The notes: a model not told the origin generated them from the sequence alone. DNA of 36,758 nucleotides from Sphingomonas pruni NBRC 15498 (GCF_001598455.1 NZ_BCYZ01000044.1:1-36758); one strand, 5' to 3'; positions 24,548 to 32,385 are shown, counted from the stretch's first letter. A program made the numbers and translations.

Positions 24548-25060
24548 CTATTGGTCAGTAGCCCATGTCGTCCCCGTCACCTGCGAAGCGGCGTTGACGG
24601 CGGTCAGCAATGTGTCTGCCGACAGATGGGCGTAGCGCTCGGAGGTTCGCACCTGCGCGTGGCCAAGCACTTTCGCCACAACGTACAGCGACTGACCCGC
24701 GTTCACGAGGTTAGAAGCCGCGCTGTGCCGTAGGTCGTGCATTCTTGCGTCCGGAATGCCTGCCCGCTTTCGTGCCGCGTTCCATGCATTGTAGACGGAT
24801 GTGAATGGCTTCAGCGTCTCCGGATTGGGCACGACATAGGGGCAATTGTCGAACCTCGGGATCGACTTCAGCACCGCGATCGCGTCTTGCGAAAGCGGAA
24901 CATGCCGGGGCTTCCCCGTCTTTGTCGTCGGGATACGCCACGTTTTGCGATCGATGCTGAACTCCTCCCATTTAGCATCGAGCAGTCCACGCTTCCGGCG
25001 CCCGGTGAGCAGGGGAAGGGCAACGATGTAGCGAAGCATGAAGTTGGGGCTTTCCTCCAA
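24548..25060 (-). pseudogene. tyrosine recombinase/integrase, C-terminal catalytic domain only
   Basis: 170 residues that cover the catalytic domain: Arg22 in LLTGRRKRG, Lys47 in PTTKTGKPRHVPL, HDLRH with His108 and Arg111, His134 in LGHAQVRTSERYAHLS and the nucleophile Tyr143. All catalytic positions are present. The N-terminal arm- and core-binding domains (about 200 residues in intact relatives) are missing: a stop codon lies immediately upstream and the DNA there (from about 25055) belongs to something else. Without these domains it should not recognise att DNA alone. It is the likely remnant of the enzyme that inserted the island in queA. Confidence 0.85.
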
Positions 25061-25062
25061 CC

Positions 25063-25146
25063 GTCACGTTCTACGAGCTGGACGAAGGCGAGCCGTTCTA
25101 CGACCTGCCGACCGGCTACAAGGGCGAATTCAAGCTCAAGCACTGA
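25063..25146 (+). pseudogene. 3' fragment of an unidentified gene abutting the recombinase break
   Basis: The plus-strand frame reads VTFYELDEGEPFYDLP followed by TGYKGEFKLKH and a stop at 25144-25146. It has no start and begins where the recombinase homology ends, so it looks like the tail of another protein joined there by a deletion or recombination. It could be chance coding in a short frame. Confidence 0.35.
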
Positions 25147-25176
25147 CGATTAACTCGATTCATGGCATGAGGGGAC

Positions 25177-25614
25177 ATGGGTGATCTCATCCATAGAGAT
25201 AGCGATTGGGCCGCTTTCGATGGCCTGATGTGCCGCGTCGATGACTTCCAGCCCTTCTACAAATGGTTTGGGCCGCGCGGTATCCTGACCCTGACCTGCA
25301 TTGAGAAGGGACAAAGTGAAGCCCCTTTCCGTGCAGCCGTGCTCCACAAACTCGACTACGAAAACCTACGCGCTGCGATGATCGAGCGAGGTGTCGCCGA
25401 CGACGAAGAAGCGATCATCGTCTGGACCAAGACATACTACTACACCTACGCGAAGCTGCTCAAAGCCTTCATGCCTCGTATGGTCGTGATGATATTCAAG
25501 AAGAGGTCGCTGCAACTGTTGATGGACAACAGCCTCGAACCCGAGTTGCGAGGCATGGAACGCCATAAAGCGGAGTTGCCAGTCGCGGAGTGGACGCCCC
25601 ATCCACTCACCTAG
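25177..25614 (+). CDS. hypothetical protein, island
   Basis: 145 residues. N-terminal GDLIHRDSDWAAFDGLMC, an aromatic middle (WTKTYYYTYAKLLKAFMPR), then MVVMIFKKRSLQLLM and a polar tail. Not recognised. GAGGGG lies just before ATG 25177. Lower GC than the chromosome. It is the last island gene before the right repeat; 25615-25726 has no gene, only a short GC hairpin. Confidence 0.6.
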   Translation: MGDLIHRDSDWAAFDGLMCRVDDFQPFYKWFGPRGILTLTCIEKGQSEAPFRAAVLHKLDYENLRAAMIERGVADDEEAIIVWTKTYYYTYAKLLKAFMPRMVVMIFKKRSLQLLMDNSLEPELRGMERHKAELPVAEWTPHPLT

Positions 25615-25726
25615 AAGGGCACACCAGGCATCCTTAACGATCAATTGGCTCGGGTGAGCCCGCCGGGATGCGCTACGGATAAAAGGCCTTTCAGAAGCGT
25701 CCCATCGGCCACCCGCCCAAAGGTAC

Positions 25727-26797
25727 TTACGGAAGGAGCAGCGACGCATCCCCGTAGGAGTAGAAGCGGTATCCATTTTCAATGGCATAAGCGTACGCCG
25801 CCTGCATCCGCTCCAACCCCATCAGCGCCGAGACCAGCATGAACAAGGTAGATTTCGGGAGGTGGAAATTGGTCATCAGCCCGTCGATCCCGCGGATCGG
25901 TACGCCGGGTGTGATGAAGATGGCGGTGTCGCCCTCGAACGGGTGGACCCGCCCCGCCTCATCCGTCGCGCTCTCGATCAGCCGCAGGCTGGTGGTGCCG
26001 ACCGCGATCACGCGGCCGCCCGCGGCGCGCGTGGCATTGATGCGATCCGCGGTGCTGGCGTCGATGCGACCCCATTCGGCGTGCATCTTGTGCTCGTCGG
26101 TGTCCTCGACCTTGACCGGCAGGAACGTCCCCGCGCCGACGTGAAGCGTCAGCGTGACATGGCCGATGCCGGCCGCATCCAGCGCCGCCATCAATTCGGG
26201 CGTGAAATGCAGAGCGGCGGTCGGCGCCGCGACCGCGCCGGGCTCGTTCGCGAACATCGTCTGATAGTCGTCGGCGTCGCGCGCATCGGTCGGCCGGCGT
26301 GCGGCGATATAGGGCGGGAGCGGCATCCGTCCGGCGCGGTCGAGCAGCAATTCGACCGGCTCGTCACCGCCGAAATCGAGGGCGAAGCTGCCGTCTTCGG
26401 CGCGGTCCGCGGCGATCGCGGTGACGCCCGCGCCGAAATCGATCGTCTCGCCTTCGCGGAGCCGCTTGGCATTGCGGATGAACGCCCGCCAGCGCCGCGG
26501 CCCCTCGCGCTTGTGGAGCGTCGCACCGATCCGCGGCCCTGGCGCGCTTTGCGCGCCGTTATCCGAACGGCTCCCGCGCATACCCTCGAGCTGCGCCGGG
26601 ATCACGCGCGTGTCGTTGAACACCAGCAGATCGCCGCGCTGCAACTCGCCCGGCAAATCGCTGACCAGACGATCGCGGGTCACGCCGCCCGCCCCCGCAC
26701 CATCGAGCACGAGCATCCGCGCGGCGTCGCGCGGACTGGCGGGACGCAGCGCGATCCGCTCGGGCGGCAAGTCGAAGTCGAACAGGTCGACGTCCAC
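25727..26797 (-). CDS. queA: tRNA preQ1(34) S-adenosylmethionine ribosyltransferase-isomerase
   Basis: Transfers and isomerises the ribosyl group of SAM onto preQ1 in tRNA, making epoxyqueuosine. 356 residues, normal length. It has the family N terminus [28 protein letters not shown], the LHFTPELM region, [28 protein letters not shown] and the C-terminal [18 protein letters not shown]. Start is GTG 26797. Residues from about [20 protein letters not shown] onward come from the island (25727-25790) and replace the original tail, now at 21754-21829. The enzyme should still be active because the conserved C terminus is preserved. Confidence 0.95.
   Translation of the reverse strand: MDVDLFDFDLPPERIALRPASPRDAARMLVLDGAGAGGVTRDRLVSDLPGELQRGDLLVFNDTRVIPAQLEGMRGSRSDNGAQSAPGPRIGATLHKREGPRRWRAFIRNAKRLREGETIDFGAGVTAIAADRAEDGSFALDFGGDEPVELLLDRAGRMPLPPYIAARRPTDARDADDYQTMFANEPGAVAAPTAALHFTPELMAALDAAGIGHVTLTLHVGAGTFLPVKVEDTDEHKMHAEWGRIDASTADRINATRAAGGRVIAVGTTSLRLIESATDEAGRVHPFEGDTAIFITPGVPIRGIDGLMTNFHLPKSTLFMLVSALMGLERMQAAYAYAIENGYRFYSYGDASLLLP
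25791..25846. repeat. right attachment repeat (56 bp, identical to 21830-21885)
   Basis: This copy lies inside the intact queA and encodes [19 protein letters not shown] on the minus strand. To its right queA continues with chromosome-like GC; to its left the substitute tail is lower in GC. Together with the left copy it defines the island ends. Confidence 0.9.
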
Positions 26798-26824
26798 GCC
26801 GCCCCTCGCGTCAGTTGATCGTGA

Positions 26825-27601
26825 TTATTTCTTGGCCGGAGCCGGCGTCTTCGCGACCGGCGCCTTGGCAGCCGGCGCCTTGTCCGCGGGCGTCGGCGTG
26901 GTCAGCGTCGGCGCGGGCGCCAAAACGGGTGCCGGCGGCGGCGGAGGCGGTGGAGGCGCGCTATAAGGCGGCGGATTATCCGCAGCGATATAGGCGTGGT
27001 AGATTATCGATGGGTTCGCCGGCGGCTCGCCGCGCTCGACCGCATCGACATATTCCATGCCGGAGATGACGCGTCCGAAGACCGTGTACTTCTTGTCGAG
27101 CGCCAGCTTGGGCAGGAACACGATGAAGAACTGGCTGTTGGCGCTGTTTTCAGCCTTGGCCTTGTCCTCCGGCGATGCGTCCGGGGCCGCACCCTCGCGC
27201 GCCGCCGCCACCGCGCCGCGCACGTGCGGCAGATAGTTGAACTCGGCGGGCACATCGGGAAGCGTTGAACCGCCGGTGCCGTCGCCCTTGGGATCGCCGG
27301 TCTGCGCCATGAAGCCGTCGATCACGCGGTGGAATTTGAGCCCGTCATAGAAATGCTGACGAGTCAGCGTCTTCACCCGCTCGACCATCTTGGGCGCTAC
27401 ATCGGGCCGCAGCCAGATCACCACCCGGCCGCCGGTCGACAGATCGAGATAGAGCAGATTTTCCTTGTCGGTCATCGGCGGCGGCGCGAGCCGCGCCGTT
27501 ACCGGCGGAGTCGGGGGCGCCTTCTGCTTCTTGGCAGCGATCGAAGGACTGCCGGCGATCGCGACACTCATCATCGCAATCAGGCCGAAAAAGAAACGCA
27601 T
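26825..27601 (-). CDS. exported cyclophilin-type peptidyl-prolyl isomerase
   Basis: 258 residues. Signal peptide MRFFFGLIAMMSVAIAGSPS then IAAKK. The cyclophilin domain (about 50-205) shows YDGLKFHRVIDGFMAQTGDP, GGSTLPDVPAEFN, NSQFFIVF and YTVFGRVISGMEYVD, with the active-site Arg in FHRV and the Gln in MAQ. A low-complexity tail of ~55 residues rich in Pro and Ala (PPPPPPPPAPVLAPAP, then repeated APAAKAPVAK) follows, possibly a cell-envelope spacer. GGAG is seven bases before ATG 27601. It lies 27 bases upstream of queA and probably heads or joins its operon. It would assist folding in the periplasm. Confidence 0.92.
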   Translation of the reverse strand: MRFFFGLIAMMSVAIAGSPSIAAKKQKAPPTPPVTARLAPPPMTDKENLLYLDLSTGGRVVIWLRPDVAPKMVERVKTLTRQHFYDGLKFHRVIDGFMAQTGDPKGDGTGGSTLPDVPAEFNYLPHVRGAVAAAREGAAPDASPEDKAKAENSANSQFFIVFLPKLALDKKYTVFGRVISGMEYVDAVERGEPPANPSIIYHAYIAADNPPPYSAPPPPPPPPAPVLAPAPTLTTPTPADKAPAAKAPVAKTPAPAKK

Positions 27602-27732
27602 GGGCACTCCGGAAAAGACGGTCGTTCGGTGTGGGGGCTTAGAGCAATTATCGCCAAGCGCCAATGCGCAGTGCGTGCGGCTTTTTTGAGGCAGGTTTGG
27701 TGTCGTTGCCGCGGATGCAGCTCGAAAAATGA

Positions 27733-27922
27733 CTCGCACAAAGTCACGAAGACGCGAAGATCCGATCGCATGAAGGCGTGGGCGCCGGGCGGTGCAGGCC
27801 GTAGGGCGGTCCACCGCGCAAAAGGGAGCCTCGCATCGCGAGGCTCAACAAACCTCCGCGCGCGCTGCGCCTCTGCGCGAACCAATCCTGCCCGTCTTTG
27901 CGCCTTCGTGTCTTTGTGCGAG
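27733..27922. repeat. long imperfect palindrome, dispersed-repeat type
   Basis: Left arm 27733-27759 and right arm 27896-27922 are inverted and match at 24 of 27 positions (CTCGCACAAAG against CTTTGTGCGAG at the outer ends). Between them is a perfect inner hairpin at 27826-27846 with arms GAGCCTCGC and GCGAGGCTC. The type, with CACAAAGTCACGAAG-like ends, resembles mobile intergenic repeats I recall from sphingomonads. It fills most of the 338-base gap between coaD and the cyclophilin; no gene is present there. Confidence 0.6.
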
Positions 27923-27939
27923 CAAAATCACTCGCCGAC

Positions 27940-28449
27940 CTAAGCTCGCCGCAGGCCGTCGCGGTCGATTCGCGCGATCACCTCGTCGCGGATGCTGGGG
28001 GTGACGAATTTGGAGATGTCGCCGCCGAACACCGCGATTTCCTTGACCAGCCGGCTGGCGATTGGCTGGAGCGAGACGTCGGCCATCAGGAACACCGTCT
28101 CGACGCGGTGATTGAGTTGACGGTTCATGCCCGTGAGCTGATATTCATATTCGAAGTCGGTGACGCCGCGGATGCCGCGGATGACGATCGACGCCCCCTG
28201 GCTGTCGGCGAAATCCATCAGCAGCGAACTGAACCCGACCACCTCGATATTGTCGATGCCCGTCGCCTCGACCTCGCGGCGAACGATCGCAATCCGCTCG
28301 TCGTCGCTGAACAGCGGGGCCTTGGCGATGTTGGTGGTAACCCCGATCACCAGCCGGTCGACCAGCTTCGCGCTGCGCCGGATGATATCCATATGCCCCA
28401 GCGTGATCGGATCGAACGTGCCGGGGTAGACCCCGGTGCGAATGGTCAT
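27940..28449 (-). CDS. coaD: phosphopantetheine adenylyltransferase
   Basis: Fourth step of CoA synthesis: ATP + 4'-phosphopantetheine to dephospho-CoA. 169 residues, normal length. The nucleotidyltransferase motif GTFDPITLGHMDII is near the N terminus; VIRGIRGVTDFEYEYQ and SRLVKEIAVFGGDISKFV are family hallmarks. ATG 28449 is chosen because it gives the canonical MTIRTGVYPGTFDP start; the frame is open further upstream within the preceding gene's tail. Sixteen bases after ispA, same strand. Confidence 0.96.
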   Translation of the reverse strand: MTIRTGVYPGTFDPITLGHMDIIRRSAKLVDRLVIGVTTNIAKAPLFSDDERIAIVRREVEATGIDNIEVVGFSSLLMDFADSQGASIVIRGIRGVTDFEYEYQLTGMNRQLNHRVETVFLMADVSLQPIASRLVKEIAVFGGDISKFVTPSIRDEVIARIDRDGLRRA

Positions 28450-28465
28450 GCCCCCGTCCTTTTGG

Positions 28466-29377
28466 CTAGTGGTCGCGTTCCAGCACGTAGCGCGCGATGC
28501 TGCGGAGCAGGTCGGCCTCCTGCCCATAAGCGCGCAGATGATCGATCGCCTGGTCGACCAGCATTCGTGCCTGGCCCCGCGCGCGATCGACGCCGAGCAG
28601 GGAGACGAAAGTCTCCTTCCCGGCGCCCTCATCCTTTCTCAGCTTCTTGCCCGCCTTTTCCTCGTCGCCCTCGACGTCGAGCAAATCGTCGGAGATCTGG
28701 AAAGCGAGGCCGATGTCGCGGGCATAGCCGCGCAGGCCCGTCCGCCCCTCCGGCGCGACGCGGCCCAGGATCGCGCCCATCTCGACCGCGCAACTGATCA
28801 ACGCACCGGTCTTCAGCGCCTGCAGCCGCGTGACGGTGTTGAGGTCGAACGTCTGGCTCTCGGCCTTCAAATCCATCATCTGCCCGCCGGCCATGCCGGC
28901 AGGTCCCGCCGCGCGCGCAAGCTCGAGCACCAATTCTGCGCGGACAAAGGGATCGGGATGAGTGGCCGGATCGGCAAGCCATTCGAACCCCAAAGCATGC
29001 AGGCTGTCGCCCGCCAGTATCGCCGTCGCTTCGTTGAAGGCGCGATGCACGGTCGGCTTGCCGCGGCGCAAATCGTCATCGTCCATCGCCGGCAGATCGT
29101 CGTGAATCAGCGAATAGACATGGACCGCCTCGATCGCGCAGGCGGTGCGCGCGGTGCATTCGCGATCTACCCCGAACAGGCCGGCGGTCGCGAAGACGAG
29201 CAACGGGCGAAGGCGCTTGCCGCCGCCGATCGCCGCATGCCGCATCGCCTGGTACAATTCGGCGCGCGCGTCGCTCGGCACCGCGAGCATCACGTCGAAG
29301 CGCCGATCGACCTCGGCACCCACCTGGGTCAACGCTGCCTTGAGCGACGAAGAAGGAGCCACGGCGCCGTCTCTCAT
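28466..29377 (-). CDS. ispA: polyprenyl synthetase (farnesyl/geranyl diphosphate synthase type)
   Basis: Condenses IPP with allylic diphosphates. 303 residues. The first Asp-rich motif is DDLPAMDDDDLRRGKP near residue 90, with the bacterial FARM-type insertion of two residues; the second is DDLLDVEGD near 228; GGGKRLRPLL comes before them. Length and motifs fit IspA/farnesyl diphosphate synthase; a geranylgeranyl-forming product cannot be excluded. ATG 29377 overlaps the xseB stop (ATGA), the classic xseB-ispA coupling. Confidence 0.93.
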   Translation of the reverse strand: MRDGAVAPSSSLKAALTQVGAEVDRRFDVMLAVPSDARAELYQAMRHAAIGGGKRLRPLLVFATAGLFGVDRECTARTACAIEAVHVYSLIHDDLPAMDDDDLRRGKPTVHRAFNEATAILAGDSLHALGFEWLADPATHPDPFVRAELVLELARAAGPAGMAGGQMMDLKAESQTFDLNTVTRLQALKTGALISCAVEMGAILGRVAPEGRTGLRGYARDIGLAFQISDDLLDVEGDEEKAGKKLRKDEGAGKETFVSLLGVDRARGQARMLVDQAIDHLRAYGQEADLLRSIARYVLERDH

Positions 29378-29613
29378 GCGGCGTTGAACGGCGCGACGCC
29401 CGCGGGGCGCCCATCCGAATCGAGCCGGATCGCCTCGATCCGCGCCTGCGCCGCGTCGAGCCGCTCGGTACATTTCTGACGCAGACGCGTGCCCTCTTCA
29501 TAGAGGCGGATAGCGTCATCCAGTTTCGCCTCGCCGCTTTCGAGCTGGCGGACGATTTCCTCGAGGCGCTTCAGCGCGTCCTCGAACGACAGGTCATCGA
29601 TCGGCGTGTCCAT
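29374..29613 (-). CDS. xseB: exodeoxyribonuclease VII small subunit
   Basis: 79 residues. Matches the family's compact two-helix fold: SFEDALKRLEEIVRQLESGE near the start, then LDDAIRLYEEGTRLRQKC. It partners with XseA in single-strand DNA exonuclease activity; xseA is not in this window. ATG 29613 gives the usual N terminus. Overlaps ispA downstream. Confidence 0.95.
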   Translation of the reverse strand: MDTPIDDLSFEDALKRLEEIVRQLESGEAKLDDAIRLYEEGTRLRQKCTERLDAAQARIEAIRLDSDGRPAGVAPFNAA

Positions 29614-29631
29614 CCGCGACGCTATGGGGCA

Positions 29632-29661
29632 GCGGATCGGCGGGAGCAACCGCCGATCCGC
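29632..29661. terminator. 12-bp perfect hairpin between glsB and xseB
   Basis: GCGGATCGGCGG (29632-29643) and CCGCCGATCCGC (29650-29661) pair fully around a 6-base loop, 10 bases beyond the stop of the minus-strand glsB-like gene. No T-tract follows. It probably separates the glsB transcript from xseB or stabilises its 3' end. Confidence 0.55.
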
Positions 29662-29670
29662 CTCTTACCA

Positions 29671-29922
29671 TTAAGCGATATGCAGCAGCCGCGCGACGAA
29701 GATCAGCACCATACCGCCAATGATCGACGCGATGAGACCCGCCGGATGGAGAGGCTCGCCTGCCTTGCGATTCACCATCTGCAGCACGAAACCGGCAACG
29801 AACGAACCGGCGATGCCCAGCAGGATCGTGACGATCCAACCGGCGTGGACGGGACCGGGATAGAACCAGCGCGCCAGCGCGCCGACGATCAATCCGATGA
29901 CGATCATGCGGATGATACCCAT
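29671..29922 (-). CDS. GlsB/YeaQ/YmgE family stress-response membrane protein
   Basis: 83 residues, three short membrane helices (VIGLIVGALARWFYPG, TILLGIAGSFVAGFVLQMV, LIASIIGGMVLIFVARLL) separated by conserved Gly and polar residues, the family layout. Known members are stress-induced inner-membrane proteins without a defined activity. ATG 29922 with a GGAGAGAG-type site. 29923-30078 between it and the dehydrogenase holds no gene. Confidence 0.9.
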   Translation of the reverse strand: MGIIRMIVIGLIVGALARWFYPGPVHAGWIVTILLGIAGSFVAGFVLQMVNRKAGEPLHPAGLIASIIGGMVLIFVARLLHIA

Positions 29923-30078
29923 TATTCTCTCTCCTTAGGCCATTGGCGTCAGCAGGATTGCATGACCGTTGCGGTTGCACAATGACTCGTTCGAAGAGTG
30001 GTTCCCCGAAGAATTCCAACTGCGGGACCCGCCATCGAGGCCGTGCGTTCGGCTGACCGAAAACGAGAGGCAACGCCT

Positions 30079-31437
30079 ATGTTCACCAGCATCAATCCCG
30101 CCACCGGGCAACCCGGCCGGAGCTTCGCCGAACTGACCGACGCGCAGGTCGAGGCACGGCTCGCCAAGGCGCACGAGGTCTTCCTCGCCTGGCGTGAGAG
30201 CGGCCTCGACGATCGCACGACCTTGCTCCGCCACATTGCCGAGCGGTTCGAGGACGACAAGCACCGGCTGGCGCGGATCGCCACCGAGGAAATGGGCAAG
30301 ACGCTGAAATCGGCGATTGCCGAGGTCGAGAAATGCGCCTCCGCCTTCCGCTATTATGCCCGCCATGGCGCGCAGCTGCTCAAATCCGTGGAGGTCGACA
30401 CGCCGGTCGGCCATGCCGTGGCGCGCTGGCTGCCGATGGGACCGGTGCTCGCGGTGATGCCGTGGAATTTCCCTTATTGGCAGGTAGTCCGCTTCGCCGC
30501 ACCGGCGATCATGGCGGGCAATGTCGGGCTGCTGAAACATGCGTCTTCGGTCCAGGGGTGCGCCGCCGCGCTGGAGGAGACTATACTGGCGGCTGGCGCA
30601 CCCGAAGGCCTGTTCCAGAACTTGGCGATCAAATCGGGGAAGGTCGCCGACCTGATCGCCGATGAGCGCATCGTCGCGGTGACGCTGACCGGCAGCGAAG
30701 GCGCCGGCGCCAAGGTTGCCGAAGCCGCGGGGCGCGCTCTCAAGAAGGTCGTGCTCGAACTCGGCGGATCGGATCCGTTCGTCGTCATGCCATCCGCCGA
30801 CATAACGCTTGCCGCCAAGACCGCGGTCACCGCGCGCACCCAGAATACCGGCCAGTCGTGCATCTGCGCCAAGCGCATGATCGTCCATGCCGATGTCTAT
30901 GACGATTTCATGCACGCATTCTCGGCCGGCATGAAAGCGGTGAAGACCGGCGACCCGATGGATCCGGAGACCGAGATGGGGCCCCTATCGTCGGAGGAGC
31001 AGCGCGACACCGTGCTCGGCCAAATGGACAAGTTCCGCGACGCCGGCGCGACCCTGCTGTTCGGAGCGGAGAAACCCGATCTCCCAGGCGCCTATCTGAC
31101 GCCTGGCGTGCTGGTCGATATCGATCCCGACAGCGAAGTCGCCAAGGAGGAAGTGTTCGGCCCCGTCGCGATGGTGTTCAAGGTCAAGGATATCGACGAG
31201 GCGATCGCGCTCGCCAACGATGTGCCGTTCGGGCTGGGATCATCGGTCTGGACCAATGACGATGCCGAAAAGGAGCGCTTCGCTCGCGACATCGCCGCCG
31301 GCATGACTGCGGTCAACCGCATGCTCTCTTCGACCCCCGAGGCGCCGTTCGGCGGGGTCAAGCGCTCCGGCCATGGCCGCGAACTGGGTCCTTGGGGCCT
31401 GCACGAATTCATGAATTTGAAGGCCGTGATCGGCTGA
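30079..31437 (+). CDS. NAD(P)-dependent succinate-semialdehyde-type dehydrogenase
   Basis: 452 residues of the aldehyde dehydrogenase superfamily, Sad/YneI type. VMPWNFPYWQVVRFAAPA is the cofactor-region motif; the general base is Glu227 in VLELGGSDPFVV and the catalytic Cys261 is in NTGQSCICAKRM; LSSTPEAPFGGVKRSGHGRE is near the C terminus. It would oxidise succinate semialdehyde to succinate, though related aldehydes are possible. ATG 30079 is the best start: it begins at the conserved FTSINPATG. Convergent with the SDR gene across a hairpin. Confidence 0.92.
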   Translation: MFTSINPATGQPGRSFAELTDAQVEARLAKAHEVFLAWRESGLDDRTTLLRHIAERFEDDKHRLARIATEEMGKTLKSAIAEVEKCASAFRYYARHGAQLLKSVEVDTPVGHAVARWLPMGPVLAVMPWNFPYWQVVRFAAPAIMAGNVGLLKHASSVQGCAAALEETILAAGAPEGLFQNLAIKSGKVADLIADERIVAVTLTGSEGAGAKVAEAAGRALKKVVLELGGSDPFVVMPSADITLAAKTAVTARTQNTGQSCICAKRMIVHADVYDDFMHAFSAGMKAVKTGDPMDPETEMGPLSSEEQRDTVLGQMDKFRDAGATLLFGAEKPDLPGAYLTPGVLVDIDPDSEVAKEEVFGPVAMVFKVKDIDEAIALANDVPFGLGSSVWTNDDAEKERFARDIAAGMTAVNRMLSSTPEAPFGGVKRSGHGRELGPWGLHEFMNLKAVIG

Positions 31438-31468
31438 TCGCGGCGAATTCACTTGGCATCTAGAACCA

Positions 31469-31497
31469 GTCTGCCCCCCCGACCGGGGAGGACAGAC
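31469..31497. terminator. bidirectional hairpin between convergent genes
   Basis: GTCTG (31469-31473) and CAGAC (31493-31497) bracket an inner CCCC/GGGG stem, in the 69-base gap between the convergent dehydrogenase and SDR genes. No T-tract on either side. Confidence 0.45.
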
Positions 31498-31506
31498 CAT
31501 GGGGCT

Positions 31507-32253
31507 TCATAGCGAAACGCCGCCATCGACGTTCAGCGTCGTCCCGGTGATGAACGTCGCATCCGGTCCGGCCAGGAAAGCGGCGACGCCGGCAATCTCC
31601 TCCACTGCGCCGAACCGGCCTAGCGGCACCGATTGCCTCAACGCGTCGGCGAGGTCACCGGTTGGCGCCATATCGGTTTCGATCGGACCCGGCTGGATGA
31701 CGTTGACGAGGATGTTGCGCGACGCGAGATCCTTCGCCCAACCGCGGCCCAGTCCGGCGACCGCTGCCTTGGTCGCGCCATAAGTTGATATTCCGCCGAA
31801 CGGCGCACGATCGGCCGCAACCGAGCCGATCAGGATGATGCGACCGCCATCCGACAAATGCGGCAAAGCGGCGCGGGTACCAACGTGCAACCCGCGGACA
31901 TTGACCCCGAACTGACGCGCGAACGACTCGTCGGTATCCTCCTCGATCGCAGCGAATTCCGCCACGCCGGCATTGTGAACCAGAATGTCGAAGCCGCCGA
32001 GCGCCGCTGCGGCCGCCTCGATTCCCGCGCGCTGCGAGGCATCGTCACTGGCATCGGCCTGAATCGCCACCGCCTTGCCGCCTGCCTGTTCGATCGCTGC
32101 TACCGTCGCGTCGGCGGCGGTCTTGTTGCCGGCATAAGTGATCGCGACCTCGGCGCCATCGGCGGCAAGCCGCTTGGCGATCGCCGATCCGATCCCCCGC
32201 GATCCACCCGTGACGAGTGCCTTTTTGCCGCCAAGGGCATTGCTATGGGACAT
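31507..32253 (-). CDS. SDR family oxidoreductase
   Basis: 248 residues, classical short-chain dehydrogenase. Cofactor motif TGGSRGIG near residue 15, HNAGVAEF near 88, the catalytic Ser in LIGSVAAD, and YGATK (Tyr and Lys) near 152. C-terminal FITGTTLNVDGG is the usual end. ATG 32253 has GGAGAAG just upstream. The frame is open upstream, but that part lies across the promoter region. Divergent from an ArsR-type regulator, which probably controls it. The substrate is unknown. Confidence 0.92.
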   Translation of the reverse strand: MSHSNALGGKKALVTGGSRGIGSAIAKRLAADGAEVAITYAGNKTAADATVAAIEQAGGKAVAIQADASDDASQRAGIEAAAAALGGFDILVHNAGVAEFAAIEEDTDESFARQFGVNVRGLHVGTRAALPHLSDGGRIILIGSVAADRAPFGGISTYGATKAAVAGLGRGWAKDLASRNILVNVIQPGPIETDMAPTGDLADALRQSVPLGRFGAVEEIAGVAAFLAGPDATFITGTTLNVDGGVSL

Positions 32254-32331
32254 GTGTCTTCTCCGAAATTCCGTGCCCGCGATCACGACCTCGTGCGCTG
32301 CCGGCCACGGTGATCTGGGAGGCAAGATCCG

Positions 32332-32354
32332 ATAGTTCAATATTCCCGAACTAT
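32332..32354. promoter_or_regulatory. putative ArsR-type operator
   Basis: Perfect arms ATAGTTC (32332-32338) and GAACTAT (32348-32354) around a 9-base AT-rich spacer lie between the divergent SDR and regulator genes. The right arm runs into the first possible ATG of the regulator, which favours the later ATG 32386 as the start. Such sites are common for self-repressing ArsR-family proteins. Confidence 0.6.
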
Positions 32355-32385
32355 GAAAATCACGAACCATTCCTATATTTGGGCA

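Larger units (their letters stand above)
21830..25846. mobile_element. small genomic island integrated in the 3' end of queA
   Basis: The tract is bounded by two identical 56-bp direct repeats derived from queA, has visibly lower GC than both flanks, and contains a tyrosine recombinase remnant plus genes unrelated to the surrounding queuosine operon. Integration restored queA by supplying a substitute tail (25727-25790) and pushed the original tail 4 kb to the left. The recombinase lacks its N-terminal domain, so the element is probably no longer mobile by itself. An origin by another recombination route cannot be excluded. Confidence 0.83.

Noticed and set aside
25647..25660. Hairpin GGCTC/GAGCC after the last island gene
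   Set aside because: Only a 5-bp stem without a T-tract; it could occur by chance.
21886..25790. A tRNA gene or tRNA 3' fragment as the island's target
   Set aside because: No cloverleaf or CCA-end pattern was found; the repeated sequence is clearly queA coding sequence.
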